DNA of 64,000 nt. It comes from Sporolactobacillus sp. THM19-2 (GTDB taxonomy: Bacteria; Bacillota; Bacilli; Bacillales; Sporolactobacillaceae). Shown piece after piece: positions 35,009 to 42,918 of this stretch. Positions within the stretch are counted from its first letter, which is position 1, and the number at the start of each line of letters is the position of its first letter. Made by a program: the position numbers and the translations under genes. The stretch is taken from positions 181,342 to 245,341 of the forward strand of contig NZ_SEMC01000004.1 in the NCBI RefSeq assembly GCF_004153195.1. The letters are read 5' to 3'. Under the pieces are notes generated by a model, which was given only the letters and a program-made list of their open reading frames with translations, did no database searches and had not been told where the DNA came from.

Positions 35009-35377
35009 ATTTGTTTACAGGAATAACTATTGGACATTCTCATGTACAGCTTATATATTTTTTACATAATGGACAGGTAAAGGGAAGCCGCCCCCGGATA
35101 ACACTGTAGTTGGCATGAAAAAAACTTTGTTCTGAAGTTTCCAAATGGAAGTGCACGTACTGAAACAATAACCCGAATTGGGGTCATGGGTTATTCTGCT
35201 GTTAAATTCGGACAATCCTTTCTGGTCAGAGATCCATCGAATATCAGGGTTGTACTGAAGTGTGTCTGACAACAAATCAGACCAGGGTATGAGTAAAAGA
35301 TCATTCTCCCTGTGGATTCGTTTCCATTGTTTATAGAGTAAGCTGTAACTGTAAACAAGAAGGAGAGGGGATAAGAT
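35009..35377. other. gene-free stretch
   Basis: About 370 bp with no frame I can support. Frames on the minus strand here run against the next small gene and lack binding sites. Nothing else seen apart from a weak GTTTA/TAAAC inverted pair near 35330-35356 just before the small gene. Confidence 0.45.
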
Positions 35378-35536
35378 ATGATCAACCCATATGAACTGGA
35401 GAAACTTTCGGAATGGAAACGGGAAAAAATAAAAAAACGTTCCGATCATTCGTGGTGGTTTCATCAGACGAAATCCGGTACTACAGAAAAAAAAGCACCC
35501 GATCAACAGTCTGTGCATCCTGACTTATCCCTGTAA
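35378..35536 (+). CDS. small basic hypothetical protein, 52 residues
   Basis: A short gene with a strong AAGGAGAGGGG site before ATG 35378. The product is charged and Trp-rich (LEKLSEWKREKIKKRSDHSWW) with a polar end. No transmembrane segment. Small proteins of this kind are common in spore-formers but I cannot assign it. The next 317 bp hold no gene. Confidence 0.55.
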   Translation: MINPYELEKLSEWKREKIKKRSDHSWWFHQTKSGTTEKKAPDQQSVHPDLSL

Positions 35537-35853
35537 AGTTGCATATGGAATCAAGGAACACGCAGCTGTTATATTGTCTGACGGCACAAACACAGGGACA
35601 AGAAGAATGCTTGTTTTACAATAAGGAAGGTTCCCGCATGTGTCGTTTCATTTACTTCAATTTTGTGACGCAAAGACAGGGAGTCGACCTTAAGACTGAA
35701 CAACAAGTATTTTTAATAAGAGAATTGACCGTCATTTTAAGGATAAAATGAAAAAGAGAAGGGCTGTTATGGATCTGTAGATTACTGCGTAAAATATAAT
35801 TTTGACGAAGTAATGTCTAAAATTTATTTTTAAAGCTTATCAGCCTCTCTTTT
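35537..35853. other. gene-free stretch with one SRS octamer
   Basis: No supported gene. A 70-codon frame on + (35539-35751) has no ribosome binding site and no recognisable product. GAGAAGGG at 35756-35763 is listed separately. Confidence 0.45.
35756..35763 (+). other. GAGAAGGG octamer (SpoIIIE recognition-like), pointing right
   Basis: Exact match to the B. subtilis SRS octamer on the plus strand, 3 kb left of the dif-like site and pointing towards it. A second plus-strand copy lies at 22752-22759; minus-strand copies lie at 50534-50541 and 63676-63683. Confidence 0.45.
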
Positions 35854-36468
35854 TTAGCTGATGATATTCAGAATCTGCTCTTTCGTTTTCTGAATGTGTT
35901 TTAATGTTCCGTTTCCCTGTTCCTGTAATTTATTTCGTAAAGACAGATCTTTTATATATTTAAAGTTAATTTGAGCCGTCAGCCAGGCAGATTGTGCCGA
36001 AGCTTCCAATAGAATCACTGCAACTCCAAGATCTGATTTCACATTTTTATTGAACAGTTCTGCTGATGCTGCAAGTATCTGCGCCGTATCCCGACACTCT
36101 GTCATCAGGCTGATCGGGATTTCAGCCGCATGAATGGCGGCCTTTTGCAATGCTGAAGTTCGATCGGCACGTTGTTCATCTGTTACCTTTGGCAGATGCA
36201 GAGCATCCATGAACGCCTTAAAAGAATCCATATCCTCGGCTGCGAAATGCTCAAAAGTTTGAATGGCTGCCTCCATCTGCCGGATGATCTCATTCATCCG
36301 CTCTGAAACTGAATGATACTTCAGACCAGACGTCAAACGGGCAACCATCGCCCCCATCGATGCACCTAATGCGGCACTGACCGCTGCAACACTTCCACCG
36401 CCTGGAACAGGTGATTTTGATCCTGAAGCTTCAATAAACTGTCTTAAAGTCTGATCAAAGACTTTCAT
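35854..36468 (-). CDS. cyclodeaminase/cyclohydrolase family protein (FchA-like)
   Basis: A 204-residue, mostly helical protein of the FTCD C-terminal family, which comprises formiminotetrahydrofolate cyclodeaminases and the methenyl-THF cyclohydrolase FchA. The signature is SKSPVPGGGSVAAVSAALGA near residue 18, with later LMTECRDTAQILA and NVKSDLGVAVILLEASAQSA. I use ATG 36468, seven codons inside the longer frame, since it gives the standard N terminus (MKVFDQTLRQFIEA). It overlaps the FolD-like gene by 14 bp, so the two form one unit acting on methenyl-THF. Confidence 0.85.
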   Translation of the reverse strand: MKVFDQTLRQFIEASGSKSPVPGGGSVAAVSAALGASMGAMVARLTSGLKYHSVSERMNEIIRQMEAAIQTFEHFAAEDMDSFKAFMDALHLPKVTDEQRADRTSALQKAAIHAAEIPISLMTECRDTAQILAASAELFNKNVKSDLGVAVILLEASAQSAWLTAQINFKYIKDLSLRNKLQEQGNGTLKHIQKTKEQILNIIS

Positions 36469-37438
36469 AATAACCGACCACACTTTCATTGGTTTGAAGT
36501 GATACTGCTCGTATCAGGTTCTGAAACAAAACCATTGTTGTGATTTTCCCTACACCGCCTGGAACAGGCGTCATGGCCCGGATGCTTTCTGCTACCTCTG
36601 CATTCACATCTCCGGTAATACCATCAGGTGTATCATTGATCCCGGCATCAATAATCACCAGTTCCGGGTGCACCATCTCCGGCATAATCAGATTTGCTTT
36701 GCCAACTGCGGAAATCAAAATATCCGCCTGATCGATATGTGGTTTCAATTTAGTCGTAAACTCATCGCAGACTGTCAGTGTCGCATTTTCACGCAGTAAC
36801 ATGTGCACAAGGGGCCTGCCGACTGTTTTTCCATGACCGATCAGAACAACCCGTTTTCCTTTCAGAGAATAGCCAAAATATTTCAGTATACGAATACATG
36901 ATTGAGGCGTTGCCGGATACAGACCCCGGGTGCCGTTCATACAGGAAAATTGATTTGATGGGGTCAGTCCGTCAACATCTTTTTCCGGAGATACTGCAGA
37001 AGATAATTTATTCGCATCAAGATGTTTTGGAAGGGGCAATTCAAGCATGATTCCGTGAACTGAGGGGCAATGATTCAGCCCGTTTATTTTTTCTAAGAGT
37101 TCCCTTTCAGTCACTGATTGGTGAAATGAAGTTAAGAGAAAGCGAATACCCAGTTTTCGAGCTAATTTCTCCTTTGCCTTCGCATAGTATGCTGAAGCAG
37201 GATCTCCCTTCACAAGGAGGACGGAAATGGCCGGATAGATCCCCCTCTCCTTTAAATGTCTCACATCACCCTTAATCTCGGCTTCAATCTGACCGGCCAG
37301 TTCTTTTGTTTTCAATAATTTACCCAACAAAACCGCCTCCGTATCGGGTTGTCGTAAATAAAAAAGTACTTGGTTGATGTCATCTCCCAAATACTTTGCC
37401 CAGGCGTACGGCTGTTTATCATTCATGCGCTCCCCCAT
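36455..37438 (-). CDS. FolD-like methylenetetrahydrofolate dehydrogenase/cyclohydrolase, divergent
   Basis: A 327-residue FolD relative; usual length is about 285, the excess being some 35 residues before the first strand (INQVLFYLRQPDTE part). The substrate Tyr and Lys are kept in SAYYAKAKEK (Y-x-x-x-K) and the folate Asp in KDVDGL. The usual QLPLP is ELPLP here (Gln to Glu), and the usual PCTP is PATP. The NADP loop GHGKTVGRPLV is close to standard. With the conserved cyclohydrolase Gln changed and a FchA-type gene overlapping behind it, this protein may act mainly as a dehydrogenase. The start is uncertain by four codons. Confidence 0.85.
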   Translation of the reverse strand: MGERMNDKQPYAWAKYLGDDINQVLFYLRQPDTEAVLLGKLLKTKELAGQIEAEIKGDVRHLKERGIYPAISVLLVKGDPASAYYAKAKEKLARKLGIRFLLTSFHQSVTERELLEKINGLNHCPSVHGIMLELPLPKHLDANKLSSAVSPEKDVDGLTPSNQFSCMNGTRGLYPATPQSCIRILKYFGYSLKGKRVVLIGHGKTVGRPLVHMLLRENATLTVCDEFTTKLKPHIDQADILISAVGKANLIMPEMVHPELVIIDAGINDTPDGITGDVNAEVAESIRAMTPVPGGVGKITTMVLFQNLIRAVSLQTNESVVGYYESL

Positions 37439-37585
37439 GGTTTCCCATGTTACGCCAGTTACACATGATAAAGTTAATTTTTCACGAACATGTCACATTC
37501 CTTTCTTAGTATAACATAAATCACACATCACATACGACAAACTTTATTCATTTTAAATCCGGATCATGAATACTTCGTAAAATAT

Positions 37586-37614
37586 TTGACATCCTCCCCG
37601 TGCGGGTATATACT
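37586..37614 (+). promoter_or_regulatory. sigma-A promoter of xerS
   Basis: A consensus -35 TTGACA (37586-37591) and a -10 TATACT (37609-37614) are separated by 17 bp. The start codon of xerS is 56 bp further on. A short GCACGGGG-type inverted repeat lies in the spacer. Confidence 0.85.
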
Positions 37615-37669
37615 TATAAATGTAAAAATTATCCATCCCACTAGATAGCTAAATGGAGGCTTCCCTGCT

Positions 37670-38758
37670 ATGGATGAACGCAGACAGCATCTTTACGACC
37701 GGATTGATGATAAAACTGAACAGCTGCCCTGGTATGTCCGGGAATTTGTTGATAAAAAAATGCGAACCATGTCGCCCCGTTCGCTCCTGAATTATTGTCA
37801 TGACTACCTGATCTTCTTCAACTGGCTGACAGCAGAAGGTCTTTTTAACGGAAAAGCTCAGGATGTCCCCCTCAGCTGTCTGGAATCCCTGAAACCACAG
37901 ACTATTGAAAATTTTCTTTCGTATCTCCAGGTCAGACTGCGTAATGACAAATTCACGATTAACCGGAAGCTTTCTTCTCTGAAATCGTTATTTCATTATT
38001 TGACGAATGTCGCTGAAACCGATGAATTAAAACCATATCTTATCCGCAATGTGATGGCAAAAATTGCATTAAATAAGATTAAAGAGGATCAAGAGACTAT
38101 TGCTCAGAAAATGTCAGGTAAGATTCTCTGGAATGATGAATATGAACAGTTCCGACAGTTCGTTGCCAAAGATTATTGTCAGACCGTTAAAGATAACAAG
38201 AAACTGCTTAATTTCCATAAACAGAACGCTGAACGGGATACGGCAATTGTTTCACTGATTCTCGGTTCCGGACTGCGTCTTTCCGAAGTCGTCGGGCTGG
38301 ATCTAAGTGATATTGATTTTAAAAAACGAATGGTTCGTGTCATTCGTAAAGGCAACAAAGAACAATATGTCTTTTTCAGTGAACAGGCAGGACTGGATCT
38401 TGAAGATTATATCCATGTTCGGGTAAAGAGATATGGTCTGGAGCCCTCTGTTAAAGCCCTGTTTGTATCTGCACCGATGGGACCCAAAGGAACGACAAGA
38501 AGACTGAGTCCACGGGCTGTCGAGAATCTCGTAAAAAAATATGCTGTCGCCTTCGGAAAACCCTCTCTCTCCGTCCATAAACTCAGGCACTCATTTGCGA
38601 CCCGTTATCAGGCGGAAAATAATGATATTCCTAAACTGAGACGACAGCTTGGTCATTCTTCTATTCAGACAACCATGATTTATACCCATCTATCCAATGA
38701 TGAATTAAAACGGGCGGTTGACCATATGGATGATCATTTTGAAAAGAACAAAGAATAA
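37670..38758 (+). CDS. xerS: tyrosine recombinase XerS
   Basis: A 362-residue tyrosine recombinase of the XerS type, the single recombinase that resolves chromosome dimers in lactic streptococci and is found in some Bacillales. It has an N-terminal SAM-like core-binding domain (residues about 20-125, SLLNYCHDYLIFFNWL) and a catalytic domain with Arg in GSGLRLSEVVGL, Lys in IRKGNKEQ, HKLRHSF (H-x-x-R), LGHSS and the nucleophile Tyr in TMIYTHLS. The length fits XerS better than XerC/D (about 300). A dif-like sequence lies 14 bp after the stop. GGAGG is ten bases before the ATG. Confidence 0.92.
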   Translation: MDERRQHLYDRIDDKTEQLPWYVREFVDKKMRTMSPRSLLNYCHDYLIFFNWLTAEGLFNGKAQDVPLSCLESLKPQTIENFLSYLQVRLRNDKFTINRKLSSLKSLFHYLTNVAETDELKPYLIRNVMAKIALNKIKEDQETIAQKMSGKILWNDEYEQFRQFVAKDYCQTVKDNKKLLNFHKQNAERDTAIVSLILGSGLRLSEVVGLDLSDIDFKKRMVRVIRKGNKEQYVFFSEQAGLDLEDYIHVRVKRYGLEPSVKALFVSAPMGPKGTTRRLSPRAVENLVKKYAVAFGKPSLSVHKLRHSFATRYQAENNDIPKLRRQLGHSSIQTTMIYTHLSNDELKRAVDHMDDHFEKNKE

Positions 38759-38771
38759 GGCATGACATGTA

Positions 38772-38799
38772 TGTTTACATAATATTTGTTATGTACACT
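38772..38799. other. dif-like chromosome dimer resolution site
   Basis: The 28 bp have the Xer architecture: an 11-bp left arm (38772-38782, TGTTTACATAA), 6-bp spacer TATTTG, and 11-bp right arm (38789-38799, TTATGTACACT). The arms are inverted copies at 9 of 11 positions. The right arm matches the B. subtilis dif right arm TTATGTAAACT at 10 of 11. It is next to xerS and at the change of gene polarity. It might instead be a simple palindrome, but no U tract or regulator fits. Confidence 0.62.
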
Positions 38800-38805
38800 T
38801 TATTC

Positions 38806-39381
38806 TCATTCATCCAGAAATGAGACATGATTTTCTTTCAGTGACGCGATACGTGCAAGTGAGCAGACAGAATAGCCGGCTTCTTCCAGTCGTCTGCGCC
38901 CTTCCTGGAACGACTTTTCAATAACAATGCCAATACCTGCTACCTTAGCCCCGGCTGTTTTTATCAGTTTCGTCAAGCCGAGCGAGGCAGCACCATTGGC
39001 CAGAAAGTCATCAATAACTAGCACCCGGTCTTCTGGACTGAGCAGGCTTTTTTCAAGGCTGATCGTATTCGTTACTTTTTTTGTAAAAGAATAGACCTCC
39101 GTGCTCAGCATATCCTCATTTGCGGTCACCGGCTTTTTCTTTCTTGCAAAAATAACCGGAAGTTTCATAATGAATCCTGTCATCAGGGCAGGTGCAATTC
39201 CGGAAGATTCGAGTGTAATGACTTTTGTTACCTCTGTTTCTTTGAAAATACGGGCAAATTGTTCCCCTATCTTACACATCAATATGGGATCAATCTGGTG
39301 ATTAAGAAAGTGATCGACTTTTAGAATTTCTTCGTCAATCACCTTCCCTTCCTTTCGAATCCTGTTTTTCAACTCTTCCAT
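38806..39381 (-). CDS. xpt: xanthine phosphoribosyltransferase
   Basis: Xpt salvages xanthine to XMP with PRPP. The 191-residue protein has a type I PRTase fold with the PRPP loop VLVIDDFLANGAAS (two Asp), a base-recognition start (KVDHFLNHQIDP) and TLESSGIAPA for the pyrophosphate. Length equals that of Bacillus Xpt. In B. subtilis xpt has a guanine riboswitch and is followed by pbuX; neither is visible here, as only 62 bp separate it from corA, with which it may be cotranscribed. Confidence 0.93.
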   Translation of the reverse strand: MEELKNRIRKEGKVIDEEILKVDHFLNHQIDPILMCKIGEQFARIFKETEVTKVITLESSGIAPALMTGFIMKLPVIFARKKKPVTANEDMLSTEVYSFTKKVTNTISLEKSLLSPEDRVLVIDDFLANGAASLGLTKLIKTAGAKVAGIGIVIEKSFQEGRRRLEEAGYSVCSLARIASLKENHVSFLDE

Positions 39382-39443
39382 TTCTTTTTCTCCACTCCCT
39401 GGTCAGCAGCTTAGCATGTTTATAATAACATCTTGCCACACTT

Positions 39444-40394
39444 TTATTTTTCAAACCACCCTTTTTTTCTGAACCAGAAAGTCATAATGATGGCAATACC
39501 GAGCATTAAACCGAGAACAAGAAAATAGCCACCCCGCCATTTCAGTTCAGGCATATACTGAAAATTCATTCCGTAAATGCCTGCTATAAAGCTAAGTGGC
39601 ATAAAAATAGTGGTGATAACGGTCAGAGTCTGCATAATGCTGTTTGTTCGATATGTCGTCAGTGCAAGATAACTGTCACGAATGTCTGATGTCATTTCCA
39701 TATTAGATTCAATCATATGTGTCAATCTGTCCAGGCTTTCATTGATATTATGCAGGTAAATCTCTTCTTCATCGTCTGTCCTGATATAAGTCGAACTAAT
39801 TATCCGTTCGAAAATGTCCTGAAGAGGCATGACAGCACGGCGGAAACCAAGCAATTCACTGCGAATCTGATACACGCGGCTGTTTAATTTATTTACAGAA
39901 ACCCGTTTCGATTTTACGTTTAATGCGTCAACCTGATCCTCCAGCAGATTACCAACCATATAATATTGTTCAATCAGCCGCTCGATTAGACGACGCAGAA
40001 TAACTCTTTGCGAATCCGACGATGATAGATTTCCATCTTTCCGGCAGTCATGCCAGACATCATTAATCGATTTCAGATTATCTGAATGACGGGTAATCAG
40101 AAAACTTTTCCCGCAAAACAAGTGCAGTTCATGAGGTTTTAGGGTACTGGGGTTCACAGCCTGCATCGACAGAATAAAGTAATCCTGATAGATTTTTATA
40201 TGCGGACGTTTTCTATAACGATGTTCATCTTTTAATTGCTGATGCATAAACGGATAATATCTGCTGATGGTTTCACGTTCTTTATCATCCGGTTCGCAGA
40301 TATCCAGCCAATACCACGCTGCTTCTTTTCTTAATTCAGGCAGGGTGACTTGATCAGTGATGCTGTCCTTCTTTTTGGCTAAAATACGTATCAT
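39444..40394 (-). CDS. corA: CorA-family magnesium transporter
   Basis: A 316-residue CorA channel: a long N-terminal cytoplasmic alpha/beta domain and stalk helix and two C-terminal membrane helices separated by the GIYGMNF signature (G-M-N) that forms the ion filter. The second helix is followed by a short basic tail (WFRKKGWFEK). I moved the start to ATG 40394, which has GAAGGT seven bases upstream. xpt lies 62 bp behind. Mg2+ or Co2+ are the expected substrates. Confidence 0.91.
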   Translation of the reverse strand: MIRILAKKKDSITDQVTLPELRKEAAWYWLDICEPDDKERETISRYYPFMHQQLKDEHRYRKRPHIKIYQDYFILSMQAVNPSTLKPHELHLFCGKSFLITRHSDNLKSINDVWHDCRKDGNLSSSDSQRVILRRLIERLIEQYYMVGNLLEDQVDALNVKSKRVSVNKLNSRVYQIRSELLGFRRAVMPLQDIFERIISSTYIRTDDEEEIYLHNINESLDRLTHMIESNMEMTSDIRDSYLALTTYRTNSIMQTLTVITTIFMPLSFIAGIYGMNFQYMPELKWRGGYFLVLGLMLGIAIIMTFWFRKKGWFEK

Positions 40395-40433
40395 AAAATA
40401 CCTTCTTCCATTTTTCAAAACCAGATCCGGACA

Positions 40434-40973
40434 TTAAATATCCAGAAATTCACTGTCACGCACTTCATGAAGTGCACGGAACAGATCCCCGGGAATATGG
40501 CCGGAAAGTCTGTCAATTGAATCATAGATTTCAAGCCTTTTCGTAGTCGGTACATCCTCCTCTTCAGCCAAAAGCTGCAAATTTCCTTTATTTCTTCCTG
40601 TAAGACGCTCCATGATTCTTCTTTCCAGTTCTCTTTCAATGGATTGTTCAAGCGGCAGTTTCTTTTCAGTAGTGATCAGTACGGCATACCGACCGTGAAC
40701 CGTTTCATAAACGACATAATTCGTCGTGATTAATGCATTCTGATCACTGACACAGGATGATGCCAGCTCTCTGCCAATAAAACGCTTTCGGGTGTAAAAT
40801 CCATTTTCTCCTTCTGACACTTCTACTTGTACAAAACCTTTTCCCTCTTCAATTTTTACAAAATAACGAAGGGCCTGAACAATTGTTGCTGATAAATTCT
40901 TTCCAGAAACATTCTGTGCCTGATCAAAAACAGGTAAATCCACATCGGGTACATAAATGGTTTTATTTGGCAA
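40434..40973 (-). CDS. EXLDI family protein
   Basis: A 179-residue soluble protein that begins PNKTIYVPDVDLPVFDQAQ, has a ribbon-like NLSATIVQALRYFVK segment near residue 27, and ends in the E-F-L-D-I motif that gives the EXLDI family its name. The N terminus looks like a small ribbon-helix-helix DNA-binding unit; the middle is beta-rich. Function unknown. The start is TTG with GGGGAGGGG upstream. The upstream 200 bp are very AT-rich with ATACATGTAT palindromes, possible sites for autoregulation. corA follows closely on the same strand. Confidence 0.75.
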   Translation of the reverse strand: MPNKTIYVPDVDLPVFDQAQNVSGKNLSATIVQALRYFVKIEEGKGFVQVEVSEGENGFYTRKRFIGRELASSCVSDQNALITTNYVVYETVHGRYAVLITTEKKLPLEQSIERELERRIMERLTGRNKGNLQLLAEEEDVPTTKRLEIYDSIDRLSGHIPGDLFRALHEVRDSEFLDI

Positions 40974-40989
40974 AAGAATCGCCCCTCCC

Positions 40990-41160
40990 CTATCATCACG
41001 AGAATGTTATATTCAACTTATACATATAAATATACACGATTTCTACGTATAAACAAAATAATATACATGTATGTTCTACATATATTTATTCATTATATAT
41101 AAGCATTTTATGAATATATAATATGGCTTAAGCTTTAAATGCGTATCATGATTGAGATTT
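40990..41160. promoter_or_regulatory. AT-rich region with ATACATGTAT-type palindromes
   Basis: This interval upstream of the EXLDI gene is mostly A and T and holds repeated TATACAT/ATGTATA-like elements, among them ATACATGTAT near 41064-41073 and variants near 41021-41034. Possible operator or promoter of the EXLDI gene; no clear -35/-10 could be fixed. Confidence 0.35.
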
Positions 41161-41165
41161 AAGAG

Positions 41166-41640
41166 ACCCGGAATGCCAAATCAAACGCAACAACCATGGA
41201 GTCAGGCCGTGAGCTAGCTCGCCAGCGCGGTCACAATAAGCTCGGCGGCGCTAGCATAGCCGAGCGCCTTTGTGAACATCTTGAAGAACAACCAGCAGCG
41301 TTCTTCTAAGCCCTTAGAATGGCACTTTTGACGGGCCCGTTCATGAAAGAGCTGGCTGGTGTCAGCGTAGTATCGATAAACAAAGAGGTAGTCATAATTA
41401 CGCTGTTGAACCCTGCCCCGTCTGATTTCGCGAGAGATGCTACTGCGACTGCGATGAAGCAGACGGCTGATTTCGGCTTTTGACTGACCAGCGTTCAAAT
41501 ACGCTTCAATTACGCCTCTTTCTTCTGGTGTGAGTTGTTGGTAATGCTCGGCAGTGCTATTCTTAGATTGGGTCATGGAGATTTTCTCATGGAGATTTCC
41601 TGTCTTTAGAGTTTTGGCACTTTAAGTTTAGGTCTCCATG
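41166..41640 (-). mobile_element. IS30-family element with internal deletion
   Basis: Both outer ends carry related inverted sequence: GAGACC-x-GGAATGCCAAATC near 41164-41184 and, inverted, GAGACC-x-AAAGTGCCAAAAC near 41601-41628. The element is about 475 bp, whereas a full IS30 member is about 1.1 kb. The transposase frame keeps only its two ends. It is a shrunken, non-autonomous copy. Confidence 0.6.
41214..41576 (-). pseudogene. IS30-family transposase, internally deleted
   Basis: A 120-residue frame starts like an IS30 transposase: YQQLTPEERGVIEAYLNAGQ and the HTH KAEISRLLHRSRSSISREIRRG, followed by RYYADTSQLFHERARQKC. At about residue 97 it passes into KMFTKALGYASAAELIVTAL, which resembles the C-terminal end of such proteins. 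The DDE catalytic part, about 200 residues, is missing without loss of frame. The product could still bind DNA through the HTH but cannot transpose. A fused truncation, not a domesticated enzyme, is the simplest reading. Confidence 0.7.
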
Positions 41641-42028
41641 GCCTATTTGTGTAATCTTGATGTGTTGCACTTAGATTTTAAATCCGGGGATATTTAAGAG
41701 ATTTATAGATCGGGGGAAAAGCCGGTCACCTGATCAGATTTCTGTAATAGAGTGAACACACTCACCCTGAAGGGAAGTTTATGAACGGGGTTCGAGTTGT
41801 CTGAATCACTGAAAAAATCGGTAGAACAAACTTTTTAAATCGATGATTCCCTTACATTGGTGGGTGCCTGCCTGAAAAATATCAACAGAAAAAAAGGGCA
41901 AAGTAAAGCAGTCAAATGAGTCACTGTCTCAAAATAAGAACTCATTCCGTGATCATTTGACAGACAAATTTGACCTTTCCTGCCACTGCCAGCCAGAAAG
42001 ATTCATCTCCCTTCCAGTCCGGACAGCA
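41641..42028. other. gene-free stretch with a long inverted repeat
   Basis: No reading frame of note lies between the IS30 remnant and the marR terminator. An inverted repeat (41911-41924 with 41949-41961, 13-14 bp, one mismatch, 24-base loop) is present. It could be a hairpin of a small RNA or the ends of a tiny insertion. Confidence 0.4.
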
Positions 42029-42054
42029 CAAAAAACCAGGTACAAAACCTGGTT
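42029..42054 (-). terminator. intrinsic terminator of the marR gene
   Basis: An eight-bp stem (42034-42041 with 42047-42054) is followed on the minus strand by a run of T residues (42035-42030). It lies 115 bp after the MarR stop. Confidence 0.75.
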
Positions 42055-42168
42055 CATCATTTAGAAATCTGTAAATAAATCCAGTCCATTTTCAGAACAT
42101 AGAGGAATCCCGTTAAAAAAGGAGAACTTATACATTAAACATACGTTTATTTAACACATATATTCTCC

Positions 42169-42633
42169 TTATTTTATTGTATCCTCATCGCTGGCCCCTT
42201 TAATATTTTTTAATAATTTTATCAGTGCTTTTTGATCTTTTCTTGACAGGGTATGAAATTGAGAGGCAAGGAAAACCCGTTGTTCGGGAATAATTGATGC
42301 ATACAGTGCATGGCCTTTTTCAGTCAGTGAAACATATTTTGTTTTCCATTCCTTTTCACGTGTGACATAACCCAATTTCTCCAGTCGGCCAAGTAGCTGT
42401 GTAATATTCCCTTTTGATACAGACAGTTGTGCGGCAAGTTCTTTCTGGGACAGGCGCTGTTTCCTCTCAATCTGAACCAGAAGTTCGTATTGAGGGAGTG
42501 ATATTCCCCATTTCTGAAGAAATCTGCCATAAGCATTTGCCTGAATATGGTAGATCTGTGATAACGTCATCCACAGTTCCAGTCCGGTCTTTTTCCGTTT
42601 TTCAGAATAATGATCCGCTGACTTTTCCTTCAC
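42169..42633 (-). CDS. MarR-family transcriptional regulator
   Basis: A 154-residue winged-helix dimer-type regulator. The recognition helix region is LSQKELAAQLSVSKGNITQLLGRLE, followed by the wing (YVTREKEWKTKYVSLTEKG) and C-terminal dimer helices. GTG 42633 has GAAGGTG six bases upstream and is preferred to ATG 42657, which has none. No transporter or enzyme that it might control is directly adjacent; the upstream 260 bp are empty, and the next gene is the methyltransferase fusion on the same strand. Ligand unknown. Confidence 0.87.
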   Translation of the reverse strand: MKEKSADHYSEKRKKTGLELWMTLSQIYHIQANAYGRFLQKWGISLPQYELLVQIERKQRLSQKELAAQLSVSKGNITQLLGRLEKLGYVTREKEWKTKYVSLTEKGHALYASIIPEQRVFLASQFHTLSRKDQKALIKLLKNIKGASDEDTIK

Positions 42634-42918
42634 AGTTTCACCTTCTTCATGATCCATTTCGTGTAAAAATGTCAGTTAATCAATGATATGATGAATTTTC
42701 TGAAATAACCGTAGCCCAGGAGCATCCGATACACGTACTCTTTTCTCACCGTTTACCTTTCTAAATTCAAATCCGCCCAGTTAAGGTGGTGACAGCGCTT
42801 ACCAAGAATTATAAGACTTAAGCATACCAAAGTTTTTGAGGATTGTACTTCCTCGTATCCATGTACCGGCTGTTACTGCAGGCATCATGCACTTTCATAG
42901 TTCCGTGAGCTGAACTTT

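Noticed and set aside
35539..35751. 70-codon + strand frame after the 52-residue gene
   Set aside because: No ribosome binding site, no recognisable domain, and ordinary intergenic composition.
37490..37505. LexA box upstream of the FolD/xerS region (CGAACATGTCAC)
   Set aside because: Only one half-site fits; the second half is poor.
39382..39443. Guanine riboswitch before xpt
   Set aside because: Only 62 bp separate xpt from corA, and none of the aptamer's conserved segments are present.
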